Program-made: the position numbers and the translations under genes | Origin: Myxococcota bacterium | GTDB lineage: Bacteria; Myxococcota_A; UBA796; CAJQPC01 | DNA length: 46,090 bases | NCBI GenBank assembly: GCA_023150775.1 | Contig: JAKLKE010000012.1 | Location: 1 to 46,090 of the forward strand | Reading direction: 5' to 3' | Shown here: piece after piece, positions 15,877 to 24,694 of the stretch | How positions within the stretch are numbered: the stretch's first letter is position 1 | Layout: each line of letters begins with the position of its first letter | The notes under the pieces: generated by a model | The model's input: the letters and a program-made list of their open reading frames with translations, nothing else | Database searches by the model: none | Told to the model about the DNA's origin: nothing

Positions 15877-17474
15877 TAATACAGCCTCCCCATCGGGTGT
15901 CGCAACAAAGCCTCTAAGCAGGTTGTCCAGGCGGTCTCAGGGTCGGCGGCGCCCCCGGCGGCGGACCACAAGGCCCAGAGGGCGTCTACGCTGGGGTCGC
16001 TCTGGGAGACCTGCTCGGAGAGGAGCCGCTGGTGCCAGCGCACGAGCACCTGCCGGGCGTTGACCTCGTCCGTGGGGTAGGGGGCCCCGGCGATCCAGAG
16101 GATACGCGCCTCGGGCTCCCGCTCGGCGTCTTGGGTCAGCGCCAGCGCCGCCACGGAGCGCGCCAGCCAGGCGTCGCGGAGGGCGTGGCCAACGCCGGGC
16201 TGGTCTACGTCGTCGGGGGCGGTGTGGTCGTCCCCGCCGCCGCCGAGGCGCCGGTGCTCCAGCGTCCAGATGAGGCTCATGAAGGTCTCCCCCTCAGCGC
16301 TGAGGCCGAGGGCCTGGGCCAATGAGGAGCTCAAGGCGTCGATGGGCAGGGCCCGCTCGTCGTCGCGGCGGTATCGCTCAGAGGTGACGACGGCTCGGGC
16401 GACGGCGCGTAGGCTCATCCCGCCGCTCAAGAGCGCGTCGTGGTAGGGGCCCAGCGCCTCGTCTAGGGGCTCGCCGATGAGGCCCTCGGCCAAGGTGCGC
16501 GCGGCGCAGCGCCCGAAGCGTGGATCGGCGGCCATCGTGGCGCCGAGCTCGCTGAGGTTGCCCACGGGCCGCCCGAAGTAGGCCGGAGCCCGCCAGCCCA
16601 GCGCCCACTCCGCCCGCCACGGGCTGTAGACCGTGAGGCGCGACAGCTCGGCCTGGTCGCTGCGCTCGGCGAAGCCCCCAAACAGGGCCGCGAGGGGGTC
16701 GAGCCCGGCGTGACAGGTGAGGCAGGCCGGCTGGGTGCGCACGGCCTCCTCCATCGCGGCGAGCTCCTCGACGCTGAGGTCAAAGTCGAAGGCGGCCTCG
16801 CGGCTCAAGAAGTCGTCACACAAGAACATCGTCGAGACGGCGTTCGCCCGGCGGCGGTTGTGGTTCGTCGCGTCCCCATCGACGACGAGCCACAAGCTCG
16901 TGCTTGCGAGCAGGCCCGCCGGGGGCCGCGCGTCTTCGTGGGCGCTCATCACCCAAGCCGCGCCTTGTCCTGGGGCCGTGAGGCCGAAGGCGGCGGCGAG
17001 GTCATCATTCAACGGGAGCGTTGTGTTTGTGACCAAAGCCGTCACCGGCTGATCTTCGGCGACGATCCACGCCACCAAAGCCAGAGGCGCGAAGCCCGCG
17101 GCCTCCTTCTGGGCCTCGCTGAGCGCTTGGTAACCGCGCAGGGTCGTGCTCTTGAAGTTGAGCGCGGTTTGCAGGCGATCGTTCCAGGTCCAGGCCGCGC
17201 GGTCTGCGAAGCGGGGGTCATCGACGAAGCCCAAGATCAGGGCCTCGGCGGCGGCGGGGTCGGCGGCGACGGCGGCGAGCTCCGAGGCTGAAGGCCGCAC
17301 GCCGCGAAGGTCCAGAGACGCCCGTGTGAGCCAGGCGGTGGCCGAGAGCTGACCTTCGCCGGGGGCTTTGGCGGCGGGCTTGGCCGAGGTCGGGGCCTCA
17401 GGCGCAGAGGGTCGCTCCGCGGCGGGGACACCGCAGGCCATGATCATCACGAGGGGGAGGAGCCGTCCTGGCAC
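15876..17474 (-). CDS. DUF1549/DUF1588-like lipoprotein with CXXCH motif
   Basis: A 532-residue exported protein; MPGRLLPLVMIMAC looks like a lipoprotein signal. Residues 45-100 (TRASLDLRGVRPSASELAAV, DDPRFADRAAWTWND) match the DUF1549 opening pattern, and CLTCHAGLDPLAALFGGF at 251-268 carries one heme-binding motif in the DUF1588 style (CxxCHxxxDPxG). A C-terminal part (SLRAVARAVVTSERYR) resembles DUF1592/1553-like helical segments. The family works outside the cytoplasm with DUF1501 partners and its chemistry is unknown. The GTG start lies six nt after a CAGACT hexamer; an ATG further in (MIMAC) would shorten the signal too much. Likely first gene of the 17474-13676 operon. Confidence 0.72.
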   Translation of the reverse strand: MPGRLLPLVMIMACGVPAAERPSAPEAPTSAKPAAKAPGEGQLSATAWLTRASLDLRGVRPSASELAAVAADPAAAEALILGFVDDPRFADRAAWTWNDRLQTALNFKSTTLRGYQALSEAQKEAAGFAPLALVAWIVAEDQPVTALVTNTTLPLNDDLAAAFGLTAPGQGAAWVMSAHEDARPPAGLLASTSLWLVVDGDATNHNRRRANAVSTMFLCDDFLSREAAFDFDLSVEELAAMEEAVRTQPACLTCHAGLDPLAALFGGFAERSDQAELSRLTVYSPWRAEWALGWRAPAYFGRPVGNLSELGATMAADPRFGRCAARTLAEGLIGEPLDEALGPYHDALLSGGMSLRAVARAVVTSERYRRDDERALPIDALSSSLAQALGLSAEGETFMSLIWTLEHRRLGGGGDDHTAPDDVDQPGVGHALRDAWLARSVAALALTQDAEREPEARILWIAGAPYPTDEVNARQVLVRWHQRLLSEQVSQSDPSVDALWALWSAAGGAADPETAWTTCLEALLRHPMGRLY

Positions 17475-17544
17475 CCGGTCAGTCTGCCACAGAAAGGGCG
17501 GGACCGGCGGCCCGATTCGCCCTCAGCGGTCTAGGCGCCGAGCT

Positions 17545-18585
17545 TTAGAGCGGCGCCTCCCACACGACGGGGCTGAGCTGGGTGAAGTAGCCCATGTAGA
17601 GCTGGTAGATCGTCCCGAAACCGTAATCACCGGTGTAGCGGTAGCCGTAGCTCGCGCTGTACTGGGTGGACCAGGCCGTCGTGGTGGTGTCGTAGCGGCT
17701 GATCTCGTAACGATCCGTGAAGAAGCCGAGCTGGGCGACGGGCAGCTCCGAGACAGGGCATTTGCCGCGCCACTGGAGCCCGCCGTTGGCGACGGTGGCG
17801 GTCATCTCAAAGCGGTAGTCGCAGCCGTCGCAGTCGCCGCCGACGTAGTCGATCTTGCCATACCCCGCGCCGTAGAAGCCCGGAAAGGCGTACAGCGCGC
17901 CGGTGCAGGTGAAGCTCGGTCCCGTTCCGTCTACGGTGGCGCCGTAGAGCAGCACGTCACCGTACAACAGACCGGCGGCCGCCACGCCGTAGTAGCTGCT
18001 CAGCCCGTCACCCCAGATGAGGCGCCCGAGCTCTAGGTTGACCTTCGCCTCCAACGAGAACAGCGAGGGGCAGGCCTCAGCGCCTTTACACTCGTCGTCG
18101 TCGCAGTCGATGGCGCCGTCGGCGTCGTTGTCAACAGTGTCGCTGCAATCTTCGACGCAGGCGTCTAAGCAGTCGTCGTCGGCGCAGTCGGCGAGGCCGT
18201 CTTGATCGTTGTCGAGGGTGTCGCCGCAGTCCTCGACGCAGGCCTTGGCGCAGTCGGAGTCTAAGCAGTCGATGTCGCCGTCGGCGTCGTCGTCGGTGAG
18301 GTTGGCGCAGTCCTCCACACAGTAGGCGGTGCAGTCGGGGTCTTGGCAGTCGGCGAGGCCGTCCTTGTCTTCGTCGCCGACCCCTAGACAGTCCTCCTTC
18401 TGGGCGTCGGAGTCGGCGTCCCCATCGGCGTCCGTGTCGCTGTCGGCGTCGGCGTCGGCGTCGGCGTCCCCTTCGGTGCGGCTGTCATCGGTGGGCTCCT
18501 CGTCGTCCCCTCCTTTGCAGGCCGTGAGGCTGAGGGAGGTCATCACGAGCAGGGCGGGGAGGGAGATGACGCGGGAGAGGTGCAT
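17545..18585 (-). CDS. Lipoprotein with Asp/Cys calcium-type repeats and novel C-terminal domain
   Basis: A 346-residue lipoprotein: the signal ends at SLTAC (Cys 23), then an Asp/Ala-rich stalk (DADADADSDTDADGDAD) and four repeats of the form C(A/G)DxxDNDxDGxxDCxDxDC up to about residue 170. The loops look like EF-hand-like calcium sites paired with disulfides. The last 170 residues are Tyr- and Gly-rich (LWYY-type pattern, YGYRYTGDYGFGTIYQ) and probably form a beta domain; I do not recognise it. The same architecture occurs at 44578-45801. TGGAG lies eight nt before the ATG, with a -10-like TATCCT 24 nt upstream of it. Divergent from the TSP3 gene. Confidence 0.75.
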   Translation of the reverse strand: MHLSRVISLPALLVMTSLSLTACKGGDDEEPTDDSRTEGDADADADADSDTDADGDADSDAQKEDCLGVGDEDKDGLADCQDPDCTAYCVEDCANLTDDDADGDIDCLDSDCAKACVEDCGDTLDNDQDGLADCADDDCLDACVEDCSDTVDNDADGAIDCDDDECKGAEACPSLFSLEAKVNLELGRLIWGDGLSSYYGVAAAGLLYGDVLLYGATVDGTGPSFTCTGALYAFPGFYGAGYGKIDYVGGDCDGCDYRFEMTATVANGGLQWRGKCPVSELPVAQLGFFTDRYEISRYDTTTTAWSTQYSASYGYRYTGDYGFGTIYQLYMGYFTQLSPVVWEAPL

Positions 18586-18609
18586 GGGCTGGCTCCAGGG
18601 ACGCGGCTC

Positions 18610-18615
18610 AGGATA
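18610..18615 (-). promoter_or_regulatory. Putative -10 element (TATCCT) for the 18585 lipoprotein
   Basis: On the minus strand TATCCT lies 24 nt upstream of the ATG at 18585, within the 202-bp divergent spacer. It would give a short leader that includes the TGGAG ribosome site. The same hexamer precedes the gene at 32063. Confidence 0.3.
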
Positions 18616-18657
18616 GCGCGGTTGCTTGGGGATCGGCGCCTCCTGCGCGCTCGAAAG

Positions 18658-18687
18658 TTGATCTCAGACAGAGCGCCAAAGTAGGAT
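18658..18687 (+). promoter_or_regulatory. Putative distal promoter of the TSP3 gene
   Basis: TTGATC (18658-18663) and TAGGAT (18682-18687) are separated by 18 bp in an A/T-richer part of the divergent spacer. This is the best two-box housekeeping-type match in the spacer. The leader would be about 95 nt. Confidence 0.35.
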
Positions 18688-18752
18688 TATTGGTGATCTT
18701 TCACGCATCTACAAAGCGCCATTGTGGGCTCACCAGGGGCCATAAACGGTGT

Positions 18753-18758
18753 TAGAGT
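18753..18758 (+). promoter_or_regulatory. Putative proximal -10 element (TAGAGT) of the TSP3 gene
   Basis: CGGTGTTAGAGT resembles the GGTGTANNNT motif found before other genes here. It would start the transcript about 24 nt before the ATG at 18788, just ahead of the TGGAG ribosome site. Confidence 0.3.
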
Positions 18759-18787
18759 GGCGGCCCCCCCAGGCACCTGGAGCCTCT

Positions 18788-21700
18788 ATGACGACCCCGA
18801 CTCGGCGGCGCGCTCTGCGCGCGGCCGCGCTCCCCGCTACGCCCCTGCTCCTCCTGCTGATGATGCCCTCTGTGGTCAGCGCAGCCGGAGATGGATCCCT
18901 CAGCGTCACCTCCTCCGGCGTGGTGGTCAACGCCTACGCCCAGGTCGATCGTGACATCACCGCCGGCTCTACCTCGGTGCGTGTGGCCGACATCGACGAC
19001 CTCGACTCGCCCGCCACCGGCATCTTCGCCACGACAGACCTCGCCGCCGGCGACCTCGTGCTCATCGTGCAGATGCAGGGCGCCAGCTACACCTCAACAA
19101 ACACCTTGTCTTTTGGTGAGGTGACCGCCCTCAACGGCGCGGGCAACTACGAGCTCGCCGAGGTGGCGAGCATCTCCGGGCGCACAATCACCCTGACCGC
19201 GGGTGTGGCGAACACCTATGACTCTGACGACCGCGTGCAGCTCGTCCGGGTGCCGCGCTACGAGTCGGTGACGGTGAGCGCCGCGGGGTCGATCACGGGC
19301 GAGCCTTGGGACGGCGAGGTGGGGGGCCTCATCGTCATGAGCGTGAGCGGTGACGTCACCCTGAACGGCACCATCGACGCCGACGGCCTCGGCTTCGCGG
19401 GCGGCGTGAAGGAGAACTCTTCAGGCAGCACCAGCACGTCGAGCGCCAACACCTACTACTTCGACAACACCGCCTCCGATGGCGCCGAGAAGGGTGAAGG
19501 CATCGGCGGCAGCGGCGACGACTACGACGCCAACAGTTGGCTCTACGGTCGCGGCGCCATCGCCAACGGCGGCGGCGGCGGCAACTCCCACAACGCCGGC
19601 GGCGGCGGCGGCGCCAACGGCGACAACGGCAACACCTGGACCGGCCAAGGCGTGATGAACACCGCCTCGGGCTGGAAGCTCGACCCCGGCTACATCGCCG
19701 CGGGCGGCCCCACGAACAGCTCCGGCGGCGGGCGCGGCGGCTACACCTACGCCTCCAGCAACGCTGACGCGCTGACGGTCGCGCCGGGCAGCTCCTCTTG
19801 GGGCGGCGACGGCCGCGATGAGGTCGGCGGCCTCGGCGGTCGTCCCCTCGACCACGTCCCGCTCACCCGCCTCTTCTTGGGCGGCGGCGGCGGCGCGGGC
19901 GACGGCAACAACAGCGGCGCGGGCTCAGGCGGCGCGGGCGGCGGCGCCGTGCTGCTCTTTGTGCAGGGCGACCTCACGGGCACCGGCACGGTGAGCGTAG
20001 ACGGTGACGCCGGCGAGAACACCTCGGCGGGCGGCAACGACGGCCCCGGCGGCGGCGGCGCGGGCGGCAGCTTCATCCTCGTCGCGGACGGCGCCTCGGG
20101 CGTGAAGGTCACCGCCGACGGCGGCAAAGGTGGCAACCAGTCGATCAGCACCGCGGAGTCTGAAGGCCCCGGCGGCGGCGGCGGCGGCGGCTACGTCGCG
20201 CTCCCCACGAGCGCCTCGCTCACGGTCACCGTCTTGGGCGGCTCCGGCGGCACCAGCAACAGCTCGTCGGTCACCGAGTTTGTCGAGAACGGCGCGACGA
20301 TGGGCGCCACGGGCGAGCAGGGCAGCTCGCCGGATTACCTCGACTACGGCCTGTGTATGTTCATCGCCTGTGACGCCGATGGCGACGGCCTGGACGACCT
20401 GGAGGAGGTCGGCTTAGGCACGGACCCCCTCGACGCCGACACAGACGGCGACAGCCTGAGCGACGGGGATGAGGTCAACACCATCGGCTCCGACCCCCTC
20501 GACACCGACACCGACGACGACGGCCTAGACGACGGCGTCGAGGTGAACACCGAGGGCACCGATCCCACCGACGCCGACACTGACGACGACGGCTTAGAGG
20601 ACGGCGAAGAGGTTAACACCTACGGCACGGATCCTCTGGACGAGGACACCGACGGCGAGAGCCTCAACGACGGCGACGAGGTCAACACCTACGGCACCGA
20701 CCCCAACAAACGTGACACAGACGGCGACGGCCTCTCCGACTACCGCGAGACGATCACCGAGGGCACCGACCCGCTGGACACCGACACCGACGACGACGGC
20801 CTGAACGACGCCGACGAGGTCCGTGTTTACAGCACCGATCCCCTCGATCCCGACACCGACGCTGATGGCTGCAACGACGGCGACGAGGTGGCCGCCGGGA
20901 CGGATCCCGCCGTCACCGACACAGACGGCGACGGCCTCGGCGACTGTGATGAGATCGCCGACGGCACCGACCCCACCGTCGGCGACAGCGACGGCGACGG
21001 CCTCGATGACGGCGACGAGATCGACCTCGGCACGGATCCGGCTGATCCCGACACCGACGGCGACGGCCTCGACGACGGCGAAGAGATCGATCTCGGCACC
21101 GACCCGACCGACACCGACAGCGACGGCGACGGCCTGGAGGACGGCGATGAGGTCGACAACACCGGCACCGACCCGGCTGATCCCGACACCGACGGCGACG
21201 GCCTCGACGACGGCGAAGAGCTCGACTCGACGGGCACGGATCCTCTGAATCCTGACACCGACGGCGACGGCCTCGACGACGGCGACGAGCTCGACACCTG
21301 GGGCACCGACCCCCTCAACACCGACAGCGACGGCGACGGCCTAGAGGACGGCGACGAGGTCAACACCACCGGCACCGATCCCACCGACACCGACAGCGAT
21401 GACGACGGCCTCGGCGACGGCGACGAGGTGAACACCATCGGCACCGACCCGACGAACCCCGACACCGACGGCGACGGCTTAGACGACGGCGTCGAGGTGA
21501 CCACGACGACGACGGATCCTCTGGACACTGACACCGACGACGACGGCCTGAGCGACGGCGACGAGGTGAACACCATCGGCACCGACCCCCTCGACGTCGA
21601 CACCGACGACGACGGCCTCAACGACGGCGACGAGGTCAACACCTACGGGACCGACCCGCTCAACCCCGACAGCGACGACGACTTCTTGACGGACGGCCAA

Positions 21701-22462
21701 GAGGTCAACGAGACGGGCACGGATCCTCTGGATGAGGACACCGACGACGGCGGGCGCAGCGACGGTGAGGAGGTCACCCGCGACGGCACCGACCCGTTTG
21801 ATCCCAGCGACGACGTGGCGGACAGCGACGATGACGGCCTCACCGACGCTGAAGAGATCACCTTCGGGACCGACCCCGACGACGCCGACAGCGACGATGA
21901 CGGCCTGCTCGACGGTGAAGAGGTGTTTGAGGAGTCCACCGACCCGCTCAACCCCGACACCGACGGCGACGGCCTCGTGGACGGCGAAGAGGTGCTCACC
22001 GAGGGCACGGACCCGCTGGACACCGACAGCGACGACGACGGCCTGACGGACGGCGACGAGGTGCTGAGCGTCGGCACCGACCCGCTGAACCCCGACACCG
22101 ACGGCGACGGCCTCAACGACGGTGACGAGGTCAACACCCACGGCACCGACCCGCTGGACACCGACAGCGACGATGACGGCCTCACCGACGGCGACGAGGT
22201 GCTCACCCACACCACGGACCCGCTGAACCCCGACACCGACGGTGGCGGCGTGCAGGATGGCCAAGAGGTGAGCGACGGCACCAACCCGCTGGACCCCAGC
22301 GACGACGTGCCGACCGGCGGCGACACCGGGGACACCGGGGACGACGGCATCGGTCTGCCCAAGGGCGGCGGCGGCATCGCCTGCGCCACGAACGAGGCGC
22401 CGACCGGCGGCTTGTTGGCTGGGCTCTTGGCCTTGGTGGGCCTGGCCCGTCGCCGTCGTTAG
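18788..22462 (+). CDS. Giant surface protein: Gly-rich domain, about 28 TSP3 repeats, MYXO-CTERM-like tail
   Basis: A 1224-residue exported protein. The signal peptide runs to about residue 37 (LLLLLMMPSVVSAAG). Residues 40-200 are beta-rich, about 200-500 are strongly Gly-rich (GGGGGNSHNAGGGGG, then GGGGGAGDGNNSG) as in myxobacterial beta-helix-like proteins. From about residue 530 there are 27-28 tandem thrombospondin type-3 repeats of 22-23 residues (GTDPxDxDTDGDGLxDGdEVNT), each a calcium-binding DxDxDG loop; two late units are degenerate (DDGGRSDGEEV, DGGGVQDGQEV). The C-terminus has a Cys, a hydrophobic helix and RRRR, the MYXO-CTERM sorting pattern. A rigid calcium-stabilised stalk on the cell surface is likely. 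ATG is preceded by TGGAG. Confidence 0.88.
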   Translation: MTTPTRRRALRAAALPATPLLLLLMMPSVVSAAGDGSLSVTSSGVVVNAYAQVDRDITAGSTSVRVADIDDLDSPATGIFATTDLAAGDLVLIVQMQGASYTSTNTLSFGEVTALNGAGNYELAEVASISGRTITLTAGVANTYDSDDRVQLVRVPRYESVTVSAAGSITGEPWDGEVGGLIVMSVSGDVTLNGTIDADGLGFAGGVKENSSGSTSTSSANTYYFDNTASDGAEKGEGIGGSGDDYDANSWLYGRGAIANGGGGGNSHNAGGGGGANGDNGNTWTGQGVMNTASGWKLDPGYIAAGGPTNSSGGGRGGYTYASSNADALTVAPGSSSWGGDGRDEVGGLGGRPLDHVPLTRLFLGGGGGAGDGNNSGAGSGGAGGGAVLLFVQGDLTGTGTVSVDGDAGENTSAGGNDGPGGGGAGGSFILVADGASGVKVTADGGKGGNQSISTAESEGPGGGGGGGYVALPTSASLTVTVLGGSGGTSNSSSVTEFVENGATMGATGEQGSSPDYLDYGLCMFIACDADGDGLDDLEEVGLGTDPLDADTDGDSLSDGDEVNTIGSDPLDTDTDDDGLDDGVEVNTEGTDPTDADTDDDGLEDGEEVNTYGTDPLDEDTDGESLNDGDEVNTYGTDPNKRDTDGDGLSDYRETITEGTDPLDTDTDDDGLNDADEVRVYSTDPLDPDTDADGCNDGDEVAAGTDPAVTDTDGDGLGDCDEIADGTDPTVGDSDGDGLDDGDEIDLGTDPADPDTDGDGLDDGEEIDLGTDPTDTDSDGDGLEDGDEVDNTGTDPADPDTDGDGLDDGEELDSTGTDPLNPDTDGDGLDDGDELDTWGTDPLNTDSDGDGLEDGDEVNTTGTDPTDTDSDDDGLGDGDEVNTIGTDPTNPDTDGDGLDDGVEVTTTTTDPLDTDTDDDGLSDGDEVNTIGTDPLDVDTDDDGLNDGDEVNTYGTDPLNPDSDDDFLTDGQEVNETGTDPLDEDTDDGGRSDGEEVTRDGTDPFDPSDDVADSDDDGLTDAEEITFGTDPDDADSDDDGLLDGEEVFEESTDPLNPDTDGDGLVDGEEVLTEGTDPLDTDSDDDGLTDGDEVLSVGTDPLNPDTDGDGLNDGDEVNTHGTDPLDTDSDDDGLTDGDEVLTHTTDPLNPDTDGGGVQDGQEVSDGTNPLDPSDDVPTGGDTGDTGDDGIGLPKGGGGIACATNEAPTGGLLAGLLALVGLARRRR
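20380..22310 (+). repeat. Tandem coding repeats (66-69 bp) for TSP3 units
   Basis: Around 28 consecutive 66-69-bp units encode the TSP3 repeats. They are diverged at the nucleotide level, mostly at third positions and in the linker residues, with no identical long blocks. Phase is kept throughout and no frameshift was found. Confidence 0.85.
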
Positions 22463-23241
22463 CGCGCGCCCCGGCGCTTGCCCTCCTCCACCGGCGCCGC
22501 TGGTGGGGGAGGCGCCTGCGCCGGTGGGGGAGGCGGCGGCGCCATCTTGGGCGCCACGGCGCGCTGCAGGCTCAGCCGCGCTTGGCCCTCGGGCAAAGCG
22601 GCGGCTTGGGTCTCGGCGTAGACCTGCAGCGCGGCGCGTTGGCTTACGTCCAGGCGATCTTGGAGCGGCGCGTAGACGGCGGAGAGCTCGCTGATCGCGT
22701 CGAGTAAGGTCCCTTCATGCAGGCCGCGCTGGGCGGCGATCAGGCCGAGGTGCGCGGCCAAGGCGTTCGCGGTGCCGCTGCGGGCCCGGGCCACGGCGGC
22801 GGCGCGGCTGGGGGAGTCGGCGGGCGCGCTCTTGAGCAGCACGTCGAGGCTCTCCCACAGCCAGCCCATCTGGCGCAGGGTCAAGGCGCTGAGCGCGAGC
22901 TGCTCGGCGCCGAGGGACGACCCGGCGGCGCTGGCCTCGGCGTACCGTTGGCTGAGCGCGCGGTTGTGCTCCATCAAGAGGGTCAGCTCCCCCAACAACG
23001 CGCCGGGATCGGCGTTGTTGGGTCGGTTGTCCAACGAGAGCCAGCGCTGAAGGTGGGGGTGGTCTAAGCGTGGGAGCTGGTCGAGGGGCAGCTCCTCCAG
23101 CACGAGCCGGGCGCGCTCGTAGTCCATCGACGTCCAGGGCTTGTTCGTGGCCGGCGCGCCGCGCTGCACCAAGGCCATCGGATCCGGCGCCTCGGCGGCC
23201 AAGCCCGGGGCGATGAGAATCCACAGAGCGAGGACCAGCAC
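22459..23241 (-). CDS. Exported helical protein with Pro-rich C-terminus, unknown function
   Basis: A 260-residue protein with a signal peptide (LVLALWILIAPGLAAEA). The mature part is almost entirely alpha-helical with many Ala/Leu/Arg (LTLLMEHNRALSQRYAEA, AHLGLIAAQRG) and ends in a Pro-rich tail (APPPPPPAQAPPPPAAP) before a basic end (GKRRGAR). I recognise no family; a periplasmic scaffold or coiled-coil-like protein is possible. GTG at 23241 is chosen because AGGAGG lies four nt upstream and the signal peptide follows directly; the frame is open much further 5' but without any protein-like sequence. The stop overlaps the TSP3 stop by 4 nt on the opposite strand. Confidence 0.6.
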   Translation of the reverse strand: MLVLALWILIAPGLAAEAPDPMALVQRGAPATNKPWTSMDYERARLVLEELPLDQLPRLDHPHLQRWLSLDNRPNNADPGALLGELTLLMEHNRALSQRYAEASAAGSSLGAEQLALSALTLRQMGWLWESLDVLLKSAPADSPSRAAAVARARSGTANALAAHLGLIAAQRGLHEGTLLDAISELSAVYAPLQDRLDVSQRAALQVYAETQAAALPEGQARLSLQRAVAPKMAPPPPPPAQAPPPPAAPVEEGKRRGAR

Positions 23242-23267
23242 AAGACCTCCTGCGACGTGCTTTGAGC

Positions 23268-23273
23268 ACCGTA
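23268..23273 (-). promoter_or_regulatory. Putative extended -10 element (TGCTACGGT)
   Basis: On the minus strand TGC precedes TACGGT, giving an extended -10 about 26 nt before the GTG at 23241. The intervening leader contains the AGGAGG ribosome site. Confidence 0.3.
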
Positions 23274-23460
23274 GCACCCGGCAAGGGGCCGTCCTTCCGC
23301 CCTCGAAGAAGCGCCGGTTTAACTTGGTATCTTCGTCACTTCGATTGAAGAACCCCACATCAGCGCCCGGCGCGACAAGAACGCAGCGAGTTTGTTGTTT
23401 CTGTGGGCGCCCCCCAAACCTGTACACTTGGGCCCGCACCTCACACCCCGGCAGGACGCC

Positions 23461-23922
23461 TTGGCGCGGCAGCCCCTCCTGGTCACCCTGATCGTCGTGG
23501 TCGCCCTGGCGGTGTTGGTGCAGGGCTGGGCGATGCCCTCGATGCTCGTGCTCGACAGCCTCGGGCTCAACGACCCGGTGATCGCCCACTTCGGCCTCCA
23601 CGTCACCCCCCGGCGGATGGCCCATGAGCGTCGCCCGCCGCCGGGCTACGTCGAGTGTTTTCAGGCCAACGTCACCTTAGGCCTCGCCGTCGAGGACGCC
23701 GCCACCGGGGCGCTCCTCGACGTGATGAGCACCCCCGCTGGGTATCGGGAGCGCCTCGACCTCAGCGCGCCGGGCCTGCCCCTGCCGGGCCGTTGGGCGG
23801 GCAAGCCGGGCCTTCGTGCGCGGGCGGTGGCCTTGGTGCTGGAGCGAGCGGCGCCGCTCACCGAGGCTGAGCTCGCCCGCTGCGCGGCCTGGCGCCCCGA
23901 CGACTCAGGCCCAACGCCGTGA
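23461..23922 (+). CDS. Small membrane-anchored protein of unknown function
   Basis: A 153-residue protein if translation starts at TTG 23461: one N-terminal membrane helix (PLLVTLIVVVALAVLVQGW, residues 5-23) and a 130-residue domain outside with no recognised family. A TGTACACT -10-like sequence at about 23421-23428 supports a transcript start near 23435, downstream of the other in-frame start at 23392. CAGGA lies just ahead of the TTG. Start choice is uncertain, and the gene itself is supported mainly by codon usage typical of its neighbours and by the clear membrane segment. Its 3' end overlaps the convergent esterase by 18 nt. Confidence 0.5.
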   Translation: MARQPLLVTLIVVVALAVLVQGWAMPSMLVLDSLGLNDPVIAHFGLHVTPRRMAHERRPPPGYVECFQANVTLGLAVEDAATGALLDVMSTPAGYRERLDLSAPGLPLPGRWAGKPGLRARAVALVLERAAPLTEAELARCAAWRPDDSGPTP

Positions 23923-24648
23923 GAAGTGGTGGTTGATCTGGCGTTTCCACCAGGTCCAGTGATGCGCCGAGTCCCGGCCCCACACGTCGCGCTCGTGGGG
24001 GATGTTCTTCTGGGCGAGCAGAGACGCCATGGTGAGCGTCTCTTCGATGCAGCCGCCCTCGTGGGGCCCCAGGCCCACGACGAGGGTGAGGCTGGTGTTC
24101 TGCCGCACCTTGTCCAAGGCCTCGCCGCTCATGTTGGGCACGTAGGCAACGGGATGGTTGTAATACACGTCGAGGTCGCTGTAGCCGCCCAAGAACCGAT
24201 CCGTGCGGTACCGGCCGGAGAGGCACAGGGCCCACTGGAAGATCTCGGGGTGTTTGAGCGCCATGTTCGCCGCGTAGAAGGCGCCGAGGCTGCACCCCAC
24301 GGCGCTCACGCGGATCTCCGGGCTCTGGCAGTCTTGGCGGATGTACGGGACGAGCTCGTCGATGACGAAGCGCTCATAGGCCTGATGACGGGCCACCCGA
24401 AGGCGCGGATCGTCGTCGCGGCGGCTCCAGCTCTCGGAGCAGTTGGTCTCCGGGCAGTAGAGCTTGATGCGCCCGGCCTCGATCAAGGGGCGCAGAGTGT
24501 CGATGGCGCTGGCGGCTTGCCACTCGTGGGCCATGCCCGAGGCGCTGGGGAAGATGATGACCGGGTCGCCCCACCAGCCATAGGTCCACATGTGGACGCG
24601 GCGGTTGAGGGAGCGGCTGGGGAGCTGTTGATAGCGGGCGTTGAGCAT
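23905..24648 (-). CDS. Alpha/beta-hydrolase esterase (esterase D/PHB depolymerase-like)
   Basis: A 247-residue cytosolic alpha/beta hydrolase. The nucleophile elbow is GCSLG (S120), a candidate catalytic His is H229/H230 in DSAHHWTWWKRQI, and the acid is probably an Asp/Glu after the LTLVVGLG strand. HMWTYGWWGDPVIIFPSASG near the N-terminus is typical of the bacterial esterase group related to esterase D (PF00756-like). The substrate is unknown. Two ATGs lie six nt apart: TAAAGT abuts the first (24654) and stands six nt before the second (24648). By analogy with other starts in this window the second is preferred, giving a leaderless mRNA. No signal peptide. Confidence 0.8.
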   Translation of the reverse strand: MLNARYQQLPSRSLNRRVHMWTYGWWGDPVIIFPSASGMAHEWQAASAIDTLRPLIEAGRIKLYCPETNCSESWSRRDDDPRLRVARHQAYERFVIDELVPYIRQDCQSPEIRVSAVGCSLGAFYAANMALKHPEIFQWALCLSGRYRTDRFLGGYSDLDVYYNHPVAYVPNMSGEALDKVRQNTSLTLVVGLGPHEGGCIEETLTMASLLAQKNIPHERDVWGRDSAHHWTWWKRQINHHFSRRWA

Positions 24649-24654
24649 CTGCAT

Positions 24655-24660
24655 ACTTTA
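24655..24660 (-). promoter_or_regulatory. Putative -10 element (TAAAGT) of the esterase gene
   Basis: On the minus strand GGTGTAAAGT touches the first ATG and is six nt from the second. A weak TTCCGC lies 17 bp further upstream as a possible -35. Confidence 0.4.
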
Positions 24661-24694
24661 CACCGACCCGCGGCCCCGCGGAACAGCACGCCGG

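Noticed and set aside
20380-22310. CRISPR-like array
   Set aside because: The regular period is a coding TSP3 repeat. Units are diverged, adjacent without unique spacers, and keep the reading frame.
21479-22389. Two long minus-strand open frames (261 and 248 residues) opposite the TSP3 repeats
   Set aside because: They are translations of the repeat antisense (Val/Ala-rich and Ser/Pro-rich), with no ribosome site and no protein-like pattern. GC-rich coding repeats always give such frames.
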